Shown here: one piece after another, positions 11,101 through 21,430 of the stretch
Numbering within the stretch: the stretch's first letter is position 1
How the letters are laid out: each line of letters begins with the position of its first letter
Assembly (NCBI RefSeq): GCF_000002075.1
Contig: NW_004797416.1
Location: 897,748 to 961,747, forward strand
DNA: 64,000 nt
Source: Aplysia californica
Taxonomy: Eukaryota; Mollusca; Gastropoda; Aplysiida; Aplysiidae
Direction of reading: 5' to 3'
Position numbers and translations under genes: made by a program
Notes under the pieces: generated by a model
The model's input: the letters and a program-made list of their open reading frames with translations, nothing else
The model's database searches: none
What the model was told of the DNA's origin: nothing

Positions 11101-14100
11101 CTACTAAAAGCCCCCCATAAGATGAAAAAAATAAGTACTCTACTACTGAACCTGAGAACTTGGAGGTTTTGGACTCGAGCGTGCACTTGAGTATTAAAAA
11201 AAAAACTACTTGGGGGAGTAGTCGCAAGAATAAGTACTTGCAGGGATTTAATACTTGAGTGGACTCGAGTACTCATACACCCGTGCTAATCAGGGCTGAG
11301 TAGTATACAGTCTGATCAGACATATGGAACTACTTGATATTCCCCACCAAGGAATAAACCTTATCTCTTTTGTATGCTGCCATTCAAGAGTGAAGCAAGC
11401 TTGCATATACTTCTTTATGATATATTAAGTCAAAAGGAAGCTGTTGCGTTGTCAATCCAGTAGCCTTTGAACGTATGCCCTTTGGCGCAATGCCATGTAG
11501 AAAAAGGTGGAGGTCTTTGAATATGTTCTTTGTCGCAGTATAGGCTATTGTCTCAGGTAGAGCCGAGAGGAACAAGTAGCCATCAAGATCCTGTAGTTTG
11601 GGACATTCGAAGAGCAGATGTTGGTTTGATTTGTAGATGTGGTATGCAAAAGGAAGGAAGCCCACATATTGCAAGATCGGCAACAATGAAAGCAATAAAA
11701 AGTCAGACAAGTGAAGCAAAATTTACCAGATGGCACTGGCTCTGCCTGGTCCCTTGTGGGAGCCAACTGGGCCATTCTCAGCTGAGGAAAAGCACTCTTG
11801 GGTATGCAGAAGCCATTGGCTGCAGATGCTGTGGCCTGCGATGGTAACACAATAGCTCCTGACACATCAGGAATGGATCTAGCTGCAACCTTACGAGGGC
11901 GTTCTTTAGCTGAAGATGGCACTAAAAGAAAGAAAACAAAGCAGACTTATTGACCTACATCAAGATATTGTTCTGCAATAACATACTAAACAATCAAAAC
12001 ATACATAATAATAAATTCCAGTGACAGCACACCTCTACGCTGGTTGCCACAGTGCACTGTCATGTCTAAGATCAAGTAAGTTTAAACAGGATCATCTCTC
12101 TAATTGCTATCACCATTAATTATCTAAACAGAAATCATCAGCATGTAGGAGAATACCGGCTCCTTCGAGTTCAAACCAAGGTAAAAGACATGACTAAAAG
12201 TTTAATCCCCTCAACAACATTCTTTAAGGGGGGGGCCTGCAGCAAGAAATGCAGGTATGGGGCCAACTTACACAAATTGAGATAATTACACTTTAAAATT
12301 CCTGGGCATGTCCTGAATACTATCTAGAAGAAAGGTACACGAGCCTCCCCGCATCCTAAACTGCTGTTTGGGGGGATTTTAGAGCGTAGGGTTGAGTCTG
12401 TTTCAGAAAATATTTGCCAATTTAAAAAAATTTTTTTTTTTTAAAAGACGCTAAATTTTCACAGTTGGTAGTGTTCTTCTGCTCTATTTCTGACTCGATT
12501 TCAATGAAACTTTAACAGAATGTTTAAACCATACAAATCTAGCTTTTTGCAAGAGGAATTGTTGATAAATGTATTGGTTCTTAATCTGTGAGCTTGAAAA
12601 GCTAAGTTTTCCAGTAATTCCACTATTTCGCTATAGGCGGAAATAAAAGTGTCATAAAATAAAAGCTAAAGCAGATATTAAAAAGTTAAGTATGAACCTA
12701 ATCTGTTTGTAAATAAGGTGAGAAAATGGTACCACATTATGTTTCTAAAATCCAATATGGACGCCGTTCCCATGACAACGGAATCAGTAATTTGTTTTTA
12801 CAATTGGCAACAAATTTCCATTGCCATATAATCGTCCACACCAAATAAAAGCTCCTTAGGAGTGGCATTAGCCGAGATAGGCTTATTCTGTAGCACCCCT
12901 CCTTAAATCATATTGCAGGTGGGCTTCTTCGACCTTGCCTGCCTCGGCTAACCCAGACCGAGAGGGATACAGAATCCAAGTAGACAGAGATACCCGATAA
13001 CATATCTTCCTTCGCATGGAAATTGAACTCAATTCTGCCTGAAAAGGAGAAGAAGTCAACCGTTACGCCACAGAAGCTGACAGTTGGTTGATTAAACATA
13101 GCATTATTATTATCAAACATGACATTAAGAAAAAGAGAGAATTTTGTCATTATCGATTGGAGTTTCTGATGAGTTGGTACAACAATGGTTACCCAAGGAC
13201 ATTACATTAGTTACATGAAAAAAAAAGCAGGAGAAACAATATTTTCGGGCACTGTAGCTTTTCCAAGTTCCGTTTTTTTTAAAGGCAGCTCGTACTTGTT
13301 TGAAAATTGGTGGTCCCTTGATTTAGAACTTTCTTTATAAAATTTTTCTCCTCAAATACTACTAAGGAAGAAGAAGTAAAGAAATGAATTCCGACTAATA
13401 ACCACAGCCATAATTTCTATCTCTCTGTTGAGCACAAGGAAGGACACTTAAGGGTAACTCACCGCGAGGCTCTTGTCGCACCTGAAATAAGAAAAGCAAT
13501 TTTAATAAATAAAAGTTATTACATTAAAATTTTTAAAATTAAAATACAGTTGAACCTGCCATGACGCCACCTTTATAAGACGGTCACCTGTACAAACGGC
13601 CTACAGCGCACGAAATCAGCCAAAATCGCGCCTTTTAGTTGCACCCCAGCTCCCGCTGTCCGGAGGTGATTAATCACCCTCGTGGTACCTGTTGACCTTT
13701 TTTATTGGGGTCATTTGACCTCATCGCACCGTTATAAACTGGGATGCATTCTTGATAAAATCGTCTCATTTACTATCTCAATTGCAAATGTTAGACCCAC
13801 CAAGTAGTTTTTATTTATACAGTGGAATCCACTTATAACGAGTCCTGAAAAAACGAAAAGTCTGTTATAAAGACACTCTTCTAAAACCCCCTTTTTTTCT
13901 CTTCTTTACCTTTGTAAATAAAATATATATTGTGCTATCAGTCAAACATGCAAGTCGGTTATAGTGGAATATTGTTGCTGCTGTGCAGAGTGCATAGGCC
14001 AATTAGATCTATCCATTATGTAAAACCTCGCCAGTTGAGAAACGTGTTGGTGATCTAGCGAAACAAAGAATGGGTGAGCCCATGTGTGCCAACAATGAAG

Positions 14101-17100
14101 GCCGGAGCCACTGAGTTAGAGTAGGGAAGGTGTGGCATGCGTAGACAAGCAGAACGCATCGCTTGATAGGCCAGCATAAGCCTAGTTTAGATTATTAAGG
14201 CCTACCATGCCTCTCATTTCTCCGATGTGGGGATGGAGAAGTCACAGTGCTGTGATGAATGGAGCGAAAGTGTGACGTGCGCAAGAAGATGGAATGCACC
14301 ATAGGGTGTGGTGGAGTGGGGGAAAACACAGCGGGCGAGTTAGCCTAGAGCCCTTTCTTTCTAATCGCCAACGCCGAGCTGTCAGTCAACACCACTAGCG
14401 CTAAAGAAAGAAACCTGACTCGATTTTTGATTAAGTAAGACCCAGAGGTCATGTTGAACAAAATCATCATCAGGGAAGATAGCAAAAAGAACCAAACAGA
14501 ACACCAAGCTTATAGATATTAGGCCTACTTTATTATTTCCCTTGAATTTATTACTGGATCCCTTATAGCGAAAATCCTGCTATAACGGACATTATGCACC
14601 GGTTCCCTCCCTCTCGTTATAACACGATTCCACTGTAGACTTTAGCAACACCATTTCTCCTCCTCTTAAAGAAAGTCCCAGTCTTCCGTGTGTTATTCTA
14701 GGAGTTCTACACAAAGATCAATAATTTTGAGGTCACAGAAACTGCGGTAGCAGTGAAATTTGGTATGTACATACCCTTAAGTTTTACGTTTATTTCCCTT
14801 AAAGAAGAACTAATCCTGACGCTCAGTTTTCTAATTATCGGCGCTTGTTATGTCATAATTAGAAACGATAACAGGAATCAGACATGACCATCTTGCACTG
14901 TCTGTTACAACTAAACAGAGAAATACTGATTCACTTTGTTTTTGGAATATCATAAAAAAGGCTGGGAACTACTGATTCCCGAGTGCAGTGGTGTCTTTCA
15001 GTCAATATCATTGCGTTAATTAGCGCTCAATTCAGAAAGAAAAATATGATTTTCTAAACCTCCCGCGCGGTCACGCTGACCAAAGAATGCCCACGCGATG
15101 ACCCCGTTCACCGTCACAGGTCAGCGCGCCACTGGCTACCTGAGTTCTCAACTAAAGGATCCTGTTTCTGTGCGTTGCGGGCCACTTTCCATTTCCCCCC
15201 TTGCGTTTTTTCTACATAATTTAACGGTGTAAAACGGGCACCTGTCCAACGTGGCCACCCTGTTTTAACACACAACCCCTAACCTATCACACCAAACAAT
15301 AACCCCTGTCTTAGACGGCCACCTTAGTGACTCCATTACGTTTTGTCATAAATCATGCATTTGCCTCTGGCGTTGTGGGCGAGCCGCCATAATCCAATCA
15401 ACTGTCGTTGTTGTTGTGTAGTCCCTCCAACCGATCAAGTTGCGTTGGCCCCTCCCACTGTTGACCAATAGGTAACAAGTCTTCAGCTGCTGGTGAGGTA
15501 AGCATGGGATCCCTCATAACCCATAAGCCCCCCCCAGAACTCATACACAAAAGTGAGATGAGTGGTCACTGTTTACCCAGTGTGTAACAAATTAACAATG
15601 GAAGTCAACGTGAACTTGTGACAGAAGCGTTGCTCTTTCTCCGAATGGTGGCGATCCATGTGTTTGTTTTACCATAGCACTCTGTCCTCCTTGTCTGACA
15701 CATTTCGTTTTATTGTCACCCTGGCATAAAAGCAGCAACAGAATGTTTAAAAAGAAGAAAAAAACCCCCAGCCAAAACAACAACTATAACAACAATAACA
15801 ATGTGGCGACCTCAGAAAGGAAGGGTTTGTTTTCTTCATCTTGATCAGTCCTGCCTAAGACGGCCACCTGTCTAATACGGCCCCTTTTCTCCTTGACTCG
15901 AACCTGTGTAGGACAGAACGGCAAGGGAGCCCGAAAAAAAATTCCGTCTTCACATTTTCCGTCTTAGACAGGGGAATTTAGGGGGGAGATGGAGGGGGGT
16001 TTCAAAGGCCCAGCCGGTGGGATCAAGGGTCGCTTGTCCGGTCAGAAAGCAGTGGTCAAAACTTCACTGTCACGCCTCAACTGCTATCCTCTTTGATAAT
16101 GACATGCGTCAGTCTTACTTATCCAATTACCACCAGTACTTGCATTTCATATGACCACTATTTGGCTTATTAAAAACAGATATGTTTGAACATCTCTTTT
16201 GCTTCCACTCTTAGCCCCACCCATCGGTGTAACAAGCACAGTCAACCAATGCCACCCCTCACTGCCATGTAACAACGATTCGAGGAACCGTTTTCTTGGC
16301 TGACTGTACGATCAGGGCGGCAGGCATAGGCCAAACTAATATTTTCACACCTCAGGCTTCTGGCTACCTATGAAAGTTTCTGTGGTGTCTTGCTACTCAA
16401 GCACTTTCACTGGCACTCACAAGATTTCACACCCACACCACCCTGACCATCTACATTGCTCAGGGCTCACATAGATGGGGTAACATCTACCTGTTAAGTT
16501 TAGAGCCAGCAGAACCAAACTTGGAGGTTTTGTTTCAAATATGGGCTGAGTGGGCAAAGCATTTCCGTCTTAGACAGGTAAAACCCTCCGAAGAGAGCGG
16601 ATTTTTCTTTCCGTTTCCACGTTGGACAGGTTTCCGTTTTATACAGGTAATTAAAGAGGAATATATCAAGGGGGGAGCGGGGAGATTCCGTTAAGACAGG
16701 TTTCTGTTTTACACACGTTTCCGTTAAGGCAGGTTCCACTGTACATATTGCTGAACAAGCTTCATTCGTAAACGTCAGACATTCGGAATCTCACAGCAAC
16801 CGGGTAATACACAATATAATTTCAATATATTCACATCTACCTGACTTTTTTCACATCACAAATATACCTTCCTGCATAAAATCACCTTAAAATTATGAAA
16901 TTGTGAGAGTAAATTGTCATTACCTTAATAACACCCCTTTGTTCACTTATGGCTGATAAAGACCAAACAAAGTTGTTACAATTTATGAACTTATCTGTAC
17001 AGCGCTTACCTTTTCAGGGTGGCTACTAGGCCTGTGATCTTTAGTCGCAGTCACTCTAAACGCAGAGGATGTTTTTGGTGGTTTGTATTTACTCCTGACC

Positions 17101-19152
17101 AGTCGCAAGATCTCAGTTGCCATGATAACCTTTCTCTCAGCAAACCCAGGTGAGAAAAATTGATCCCTCGTGACCTGCGGCTTGTGCTGGAACATGTCAC
17201 GCAGAATCTGGCGGAAAAAGAAAGCTTTGTTCAATTGAGGAGGAAAGAGCCATAATCATAAAAAAGTAAAGTAAAAAAAAAGGAAATGCAATACAAACGT
17301 TGGACTGGCACATAGCGCTTCGTGAAAAACTTTAAAAAAATTACATGTACTTTACAAGCTTAACATCTACCATCTTCTACTGTTGGAGGCAATGGGCTCA
17401 GAGACAAGAATAAAGTAGAAAGCAGGAAGTAAAAGGGTGCCTCGAATTTATATGTGTCCCACCTCATGTTTTTTCACGTTGTATCAGCTTTTCTACATAA
17501 ATTTACCTGTGAACTAAAAGGACATTATTGTGTCTATTTATTTATGTTTGGGTAAACTGAGAAAGAAAAAAAAAAAATTGAGATAATTTTGCTATAAATA
17601 AATATAATACTTGAACATATCAATAGAAAAAAAAGAAAAGAGAGACAAAAGAGGATCACAAAAGACTGGATAGATGGCATAATATAGATTGTAAAACACA
17701 TAGAGAACTTGCCGGAGTGCAGGGATGTTGCTTCCTGAAACAATGAACAATGTTGAGAAGGAATTTGCGCTGTACAAATGATATCTATTATTATCATCAA
17801 CAATTAATTGATACAAATCAACTGTGCTTACACCAGAATCAACAAACTTTACACATACTAGTGAAATCATGACTATTCATCGTTAATCACAAGGTATAGA
17901 CAATTAACACACTTTCACTTCTTGGAAAGAAATGAACATAAAGTGTATAGAATACACAAATGTAATAAATTCATATGCATTAATTATTTGAATTTGTCTT
18001 CACTCTAGCGTCTCTGGATAACATAGCAGTAGTTTAAAGATTCTTAATTATCTTTAGAACATGCTTGCAGTACAGAGATAATGTAAGTCTAAAGAATAAC
18101 AATAAAAATGTAGAAAATACCTTGTACACTGCCTCCATAAACCGCATATCAGACTTGCCATACAACTCATTATTAGAATTGGAAATATCCTTGTTCAGCT
18201 TTGTACTGTATGTCGTAAACAGGTAGTGGTAAAATGGCAAATAAGTCTTCGGCAAACCACTCACAAGGCTGAATGAAAGAAAACCAAATGAAACGATGTA
18301 AAAAACTTTTAATTTCAGGGATTAGATACAAACTACAAAATTATATCAAGATGATCTTGATGAATGTTTTGGTTTCTAAACGTATCTACAAATTTTAAAG
18401 GGTTATAAAATGCTAGAAAATGTTCCCAAAAAAGAAATGACAAGAGAACCATCACAAATATGAAAACTTATAGTGGCATAAAATTCATTTGTAGCTTTTA
18501 TGCTAAAAATCTATTAGCCTTGTACGTACCATTTTACAGATATTTGAATGGTTTTAAAAATTTAGAGAAGGATACACGTAACTCCAGTACAGAAAAAGCT
18601 TTATTTCTACATGTTCTCATGTTACTGAGGCCAGATCAATTTTCGAAGAAATTCATGAAGAAATTTCCTTTCAAATATTGTCCAATAGTTGAAACCCGAC
18701 CTTATTCATGGATAAAAGTGCCCCATACTTTCTGATTAACAATGAGTAATTAGTGAAACAAAATGCTTATTTAGTAAAAGAACCTGTGACATTAATTTTT
18801 TTAAATTTCACTAGCCAGACTGAGAACTGGAAAGAGGACTTTTTTTTTATCAAACTGAGTCTGGCAGACAAAGACTTTTTGTGTTTAATGAAGCAACTGA
18901 ATGATATTCATAATAAGTAAAAATATACTGCATGATAGGACTACTAGTCAGCATCATCATATTTAAGTTTTGCTAGTGATATTGTTAAAATAATCAGTAA
19001 GACCTGAATAAAAATGTGTTCTCTTTGATAGAAATGAATTTTCTAAAGATTTTATCTTACCCATCAATATCCATTGTGCCTGAATATTTGACAGCTTTCA
19101 ATTCAGCCTGAAGCTGCTTCACATTATTCTTCATGTCTCCTGTAGAGGCCAT
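4653..19152 (-). CDS. CEP44: CEP44, centrosomal protein of 44 kDa (9 coding exons, 606 aa)
   Basis: Seen: nine minus-strand exons with GT-AG borders join in phase: 19152-19061, 18268-18121, 17207-17010, 13481-13463, 11921-11727, 9394-9204, 7594-7430, 6468-6117, 5113-4653 (1821 nt, stop TAG at 4655-4653). The start lies in a strong context (A at -3, G at +4). Residues 1-130 match the CEP44 N-terminal domain: MASTGDMKNNVKQL, then DIDGLVSG, then DMRFMEAVYKILRDMFQHKP, and FAERKV. Residues about 255-336 are predicted coiled coil (NLNERLGKLEIAL; TLTSRVVLIENRLTMVETK), as in the vertebrate protein. The C-terminus INQMMCETQQLF resembles the vertebrate end. Known: CEP44 is a centriole/centrosome and spindle-pole protein that binds microtubules and supports centriole-to-centrosome conversion and centriole cohesion. 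Odd: about 200 residues longer than the roughly 390-residue vertebrate protein, mainly through an acidic stretch in exon 8 and a Ser/Thr-rich exon 9. Head-to-head with SCAF4/8. Confidence 0.93.
5186..5312. repeat. Long polypurine/polypyrimidine tract in CEP44 intron 8
   Basis: About 125 bp almost entirely A/G on the plus strand, with GAGGAGGAA-type runs. On the transcript strand it is a very long C/T tract that ends about 75 nt before the acceptor of the last CEP44 exon. Confidence 0.8.
5641..5756 (+). mobile_element. SINE-like head fragment
   Basis: Begins TTTTACGGCGCTCGTACTGC and contains GGCCGAAACCTACTC and GGGATCTTTAA. The same order of motifs recurs at 32637-32800. The first 20 bases resemble the hairpin end of family H read in sense. 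Confidence 0.5.
6117..6468 (-). other. CEP44: CEP44 coding exon 8 (acidic insert)
   Basis: 352 nt, fully open in the phase set by its neighbours; acceptor TGTTTTCAG, donor GTAAGA. Codes residues 337-453, starting LDDETAYHRTLAASRAV and containing GEVINIEDGDINADADGAG. It has no internal long ATG-initiated frame and is easy to miss by ORF calling. No clear counterpart in the shorter vertebrate protein. Confidence 0.85.
7430..7594 (-). other. CEP44: CEP44 coding exon 7 (coiled coil)
   Basis: 165 nt, phase 0 at both ends; acceptor CCCTGCAG, donor GTAGGC. Codes residues 282-336. KQMNDVIFKLDTLTSRVVLI corresponds to the vertebrate segment with LLSRVTLLETEM. Confidence 0.9.
7925..8091. mobile_element. 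Pogo-like MITE remnant
   Basis: Contains GTGGTTGTCTTAGAC and ends GCAGGTTCGACTGTATA, the terminal motif shared by the 847-bp and family-A elements. The left end is not clear. Confidence 0.4.
8935..9165 (-). mobile_element. tRNA-derived SINE (family S), copy 1
   Basis: On the minus strand a tRNA-like head is followed by TGTATCCCTCTCAGCCTGGG and an AGGCAGGG block. The same order occurs in 12840-13085. Lies in CEP44 intron 6 close to exon 6. Confidence 0.5.
9204..9394 (-). other. CEP44: CEP44 coding exon 6 (coiled coil)
   Basis: 191 nt; acceptor CCATATAG, donor GTAGGA. Codes residues 218-281, an acidic DSDSDLDT start followed by a heptad-like helix (IRRKVV, NLNERLGKLEIALK). Confidence 0.9.
9530..10537. 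mobile_element. Palindromic mariner remnant
   Basis: Two inverted copies of a mariner 3' half, about 9532-9964 and 10080-10535, meet head to head. Outer ends are ACGAGGGACGTCCAGAAAGT and its near complement ACTTTCTGTACATCCCTCGT, each next to TA, the Tc1/mariner target site. The right arm encodes INSDVYCNTLKKLHTAIQNK, GVVLLHDNATPP and LPSYSPDLAPSDFHLFLHLK, which carry the second and third catalytic Asp of the DD34D triad. A stop follows IASFG. The transposase N-terminus is absent. Lies in CEP44 intron 5. Confidence 0.88.
10085..10439 (+). pseudogene. Mariner transposase C-terminal fragment
   Basis: Right arm of the palindrome. The frame from about 10085 gives LHTAIQNKRRGMLSDGVVLL then HDNA and, after one in-frame stop, YSPDLAPSDFHLF to the natural C-terminus NSSGDYVEK. 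Lacks the DNA-binding half and the first catalytic Asp, so not functional. The left arm holds the mirror copy on the minus strand. Confidence 0.85.
10575..10616 (+). repeat. (GT)n microsatellite
   Basis: Interrupted TG/GT dinucleotide run just beyond the mariner palindrome, in CEP44 intron 5. Confidence 0.8.
11145..11285. repeat. Inverted CTCGAGT repeat
   Basis: TTGGACTCGAGCGTGCACTT near 11167 and TTGAGTGGACTCGAGTACTC near 11252 frame a short stretch containing a second small inverted pair (CTACTTGGGGGAGTAGTCG). Probably a small MITE; class unknown. Confidence 0.35.
11727..11921 (-). other. CEP44: CEP44 coding exon 5
   Basis: 195 nt; acceptor TTCTTTTAG, donor GTAAAT. Codes residues 153-217, a low-conservation linker rich in Ala, Ser, Pro and basic residues (begins PSSAKERPRKVAARS). 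Open in the phase set by the microexon. Confidence 0.88.
12840..13085 (-). mobile_element. tRNA-derived SINE (family S), copy 2
   Basis: On the minus strand it begins CTTCTGTGGCGTAACGGTTG (A box) followed by AGTTCAATTTCC (B box), a tRNA-like head, then CCCTCTCGGTCTGGGTTAGC shared with the copy at 8935-9165. In CEP44 intron 4. Confidence 0.6.
13463..13481 (-). other. CEP44: CEP44 19-nt microexon 4
   Basis: Acceptor TTATTTCAG precedes 13481 and donor GTGAGT follows 13463. The exon codes VRQEPR plus one base. It is needed to keep the frame: exon 3 ends in phase 0 and exon 5 starts with two bases of a split codon, and 19 nt supplies exactly the missing phase 1. No other solution was needed to join the gene. 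Confidence 0.8.
13820..14635. mobile_element. 816-bp pogo-like MITE
   Basis: Ends CAGTGGAATCCACTTATAAC and, inverted, CAGTGGAATCGTGTTATAAC, flanked on both sides by TA (13818-13819 and 14636-14637). Non-coding. Inserted inside the surrounding MITE cluster. Confidence 0.75.
15540..15740 (+). mobile_element. Family-A MITE segment (empty site for the hAT-like insertion)
   Basis: GAGATGAGTGGTCACTGTTT, GTAACAAATTAACAATGG and TGTCTGACACATTT match 23660-23737 plus 25551-25625, but without the 1.8-kb hAT-like element. It reads ...GACAGAAGCGTTGC... uninterrupted. Confidence 0.75.
15895..16741 (-). mobile_element. 847-bp MITE, family D copy 1
   Basis: Inverted counterpart of 30563-31409. Right end CAGGTTCCACTG then TA; left end CTCGAACCTGTGTAGGAC. 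Internal GGTTTCAAAGGCCCAGCCGG and CATTTCCGTCTTAGACAGG match the other copy reversed. Abuts the end of a family-A element on its left. Confidence 0.75.
17010..17207 (-). other. CEP44: CEP44 coding exon 3
   Basis: 198 nt, phase 0 at both ends; acceptor CCGCCAG, donor GTAAGC. Codes residues 81-146, from ILRDMFQHKPQVTRDQFF through FAERKVIMATEIL, then a basic Lys/Arg/Ser stretch ending SSHPEK. The first half closes the conserved N-terminal domain. Confidence 0.93.
17735..17800 (+). mobile_element. SINE 3' tail fragment
   Basis: GAATTTGCGCTGTACAAATG then ATATCTATTATTATC matches the tail of the SINE ending at 51591. Truncated at the 5' side. CEP44 intron 2. Confidence 0.5.
18121..18268 (-). other. 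CEP44: CEP44 coding exon 2
   Basis: 148 nt; acceptor CATTCAG before 18268, donor GTATTT after 18121. Codes residues 31-80 of the CEP44 N-terminal domain, beginning LVSGLPKTYLPFYHY and ending MRFMEAVYK. Phase 2 in, phase 0 out. Confidence 0.93.
18269..19060. other. CEP44 intron 1, no other feature seen
   Basis: AT-rich intron of the start-codon exon. A 91-codon plus-strand frame (18460-18735) shows no recognisable domain and is taken as chance. Confidence 0.5.
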
Positions 19153-19164
19153 GCTGCAGCCACT
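19061..19164 (-). other. CEP44: CEP44 exon with start codon
   Basis: Codes residues 1-30 and two bases of codon 31; ATG at 19152-19150, donor GTAAG right after 19061. Upstream of the ATG the minus strand reads TTTTGGCAG|AGTGGC, a good acceptor with AG at 19166-19165. This suggests that the exon begins at 19164 and that a further 5' UTR exon lies upstream. The UTR part is inference; the coding part is firm. Confidence 0.85.
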
Positions 19165-19345
19165 CTGCCAAAAGACGAACAAACTATACTTATAAAGAAT
19201 ACATGTGCACAGTTCACACATCAAAACTGATTTTGTATTATGCCAAAAGTTTCTATTGATAAATTCATACCTTTCACACAAACCCTTCATAGGACCTTGG
19301 GACATCACAGCCAGGGTAACTTTAAGTGAAGCTGAGGTCTCAGTC

Positions 19346-19858
19346 TATTTCTCCAAACGATTTCCGTTCTCGAGTGTTGTTGGTTATTTGCACAAAGTTA
19401 CATATTTGGCTATTTGCGAAAGTTCGGCGTTATCTTTCACTCTGCCATTCTGCAAAGACTGGGAAGAAGCATTTTTTTTTTTGCATCGAATTCAATTTCT
19501 AGAGCTAGAGATTTTTAGTTGTCTGAATATTCAGATACTTCAATTGTAGTGAAGGCAACATTCCCGGACTATACTTCATTTGAACATGCTTTCAAAGGAA
19601 CTGCAAGAAAACAAGACTGCTCGACTTTGGCAGTAATTTTAATCTATTTTGCATCTAGTCACCCTTAAAGTCTAAACCAAAAACTACATCACAAAAAAAT
19701 CACTCAACGCCCCCCCCCCTCCCCCGTTCACACCTTACACACACGTACAGACACACTCACACACACGCACACTCACACCACACACACATAAACATACACG
19801 GACCACTCCATTCGCAAATACCAAAAAATCTCGAGAACGGAAACTGTTTGGAGAAATA
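19346..19858. mobile_element. TIR element R, copy 1 (513 bp)
   Basis: TATTTCTCCAAACGATTTCC at the left and, inverted, TATTTCTCCAAACAGTTTCC at the right. The interior (GACTATACTTCATTTGAA, AACAAGACTGCTCGAC, CA-rich tract) matches 20521-20972. Lies within 200 bp upstream of the CEP44 start-codon exon. Confidence 0.75.
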
Positions 19859-20114
19859 AGAGTTCAAGTTTATTTTCCTGAACGTTCGGAGAAATAGAGC
19901 CGGCCCTATTATAATGGGCTCGCAACTTTGAAGAAGTAATCTTCTCGCTAGAAAATAATTTGTAGTGACTTAGTAATGTGGGGAAAAAGTTGTTTCATGG
20001 TGTATTAAATGTGAAGAAACAACCTGCTGAGTCAATATCTGCACATTCATCTTCATCTCATCTGATGATCTCAGATCTGTTCACGTCTAAAAGTCAGCTC
20101 ATGGACAAAACTTG

Positions 20115-20379
20115 GTACTTTTTTGGTAATTCCCACATTTGAGCCTAGATCTACATCCAGATCTATACGTCTGATGCACGGCAAGCTAAGATATCAAACC
20201 TAAAAACTGCAAAACATCAAATTATGGTAAAATTCAGGGGGGCATGCCCCTCTGAAAACCCCCACCATCTTTTTATTAGGTTTGGGGGGGGGGGGGGGGG
20301 GCAAGCCCCCCTGAAACCCCCCTACTCTTGGGGCCAAAACCAGCGAATAACAATTGCGGGGTGGGAACTACCGAAAAGC
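20115..20379. mobile_element. MITE family B, copy 1
   Basis: Left end TTTTTTGGTAATTCCCAC and right end GTGGGAACTACCGAAAAG are inverted repeats. The interior has GCAAAACATCAAATTATGG and G-run/C-run segments shared with 24634-24896. No coding. Confidence 0.65.
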
Positions 20380-20483
20380 GCCCAAAACTTAGGCTACCTT
20401 TGACTTTGAGTCCACAGAGTTGAGTCAAGCATGATGTGGTGGTGGTGGTGGTGGGGTGTAAATCTCTTAACATTAGGCCGTGA

Positions 20484-21025
20484 CTATTTCTCCGAATGTT
20501 CGGGAAAATAAAGTAGAACTTTATTTCTCCGAACGGTTTCCGATCTCGAGATTTTTGGGGTTATTTGCGAGATTTAGGCGTCATTCTTTCATTCTGCTAT
20601 TCTACGAGGACTGAAGCATTTTTTGCATCAAATTCAATTTCTAGATCTAGATCTAGAGATTTTTAAATGTCTGAATATTCAGACTTCAGTTGTGGTTGAG
20701 GCACGTTCCCGGACTATACTTCATTTGAAAGTAGCTTTCAAAAGGTACTGCGAGAAAACAAGACTGCTCGACCTTGGCAGTAACCTATTTTGCATTTAGT
20801 CACCCAGCAAAAAATAAAATAAAAATCCTTCATATTAAAAAAAAATCCTTCCACGACCCCTCTCCCCGTTCACACCTTACACACACACAGACATACACAC
20901 GTACAGTATTCACATGCACTCACACAATAATATTATCAACAAATCTCTAGAACAGAAACCGTACAGAGAAATAAAGTTAAAATTAAAGTTTATTTTATTT
21001 TCCTGAACGTTCGGAGTAATTAACC
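20484..21025. mobile_element. TIR element R, copy 2
   Basis: Same family as 19346-19858, with an extra outer pair: TATTTCTCCGAATGTTCGGG at the left and CCTGAACGTTCGGAGTAATT at the right. In the divergent promoter interval. Confidence 0.75.
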
Positions 21026-21230
21026 TTTTATCATAGTCATCAGGCAATCCGCAGCCGTTGACTGCTAGATCTAGCCTAGGCTACTGTACTGTAAGTGTAA
21101 GTGTTCGGAAATCCGACTAATTCGTCAAACCGACCCCGTGTCCTCGTACAACTCAGTCTCTATATATCTATAGTAGTATAGACGATAGAAGTACAACAAA
21201 GTCAAGCAATAAATTCCTTAATCAAATTAC

Positions 21231-21430
21231 CTGCAATTTTGGGTTAGGCCTTGAATCTAGATCTAGATCTGTAAAACCGGGATGGTCTTTCTGAGATAGC
21301 TAGATTCTAGCCTTCCCCTAGCGAGAGCCAGTCTCGACTCAACATTCAACACCAATATTTTCGTTCGTCGTAGGCCCAGGCTACGCTTGTTCAAACCTAT
21401 TCCCGGAAGTTGGCTGAATCCATAGACGCG
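21231..21430 (-). other. Candidate CEP44 5' UTR exon
   Basis: Minus strand reads ATTGCAG|GTAATT with the donor at 21230-21229. Together with the acceptor at 19166-19165 just before the CEP44 ATG, this would give a 2-kb first intron. The upstream limit is a guess, set near the ETS-like site. No transcript evidence. Confidence 0.3.
21403..21410 (+). promoter_or_regulatory. ETS-like CCGGAAGT site
   Basis: Full CCGGAAGT consensus within the divergent promoter interval, between the proposed CEP44 5' UTR exon and the SCAF4/8 start. Motif match only. Confidence 0.35.

Larger units (their letters stand above)
13541..16741. mobile_element. Nested cluster of pogo-like MITEs in CEP44 intron 3
   Basis: Begins TA-CAGTTGAACCTGCC at 13541. 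It contains a separate element at 13820-14635, a stretch from about 15220 to 15893 that matches the family-A MITE of SCAF4/8 intron 1, and an 847-bp element at 15895-16741. Ends share CAGT.GAACCTG / CAGGTTC.ACTG next to TA, typical of pogo/Tigger-type elements. No transposase frame seen. Whether 13541 is the left end of the 15.2-15.9 kb copy, split by insertions, is inference. Confidence 0.6.

Noticed and set aside
18460-18735. 91-codon plus-strand frame in CEP44 intron 1
   Set aside because: AT-rich composition, no domain, no promoter or neighbour context.
19205-19549. 114-codon frame across the CEP44 upstream region
   Set aside because: Runs through the end of TIR element R; no family resemblance.
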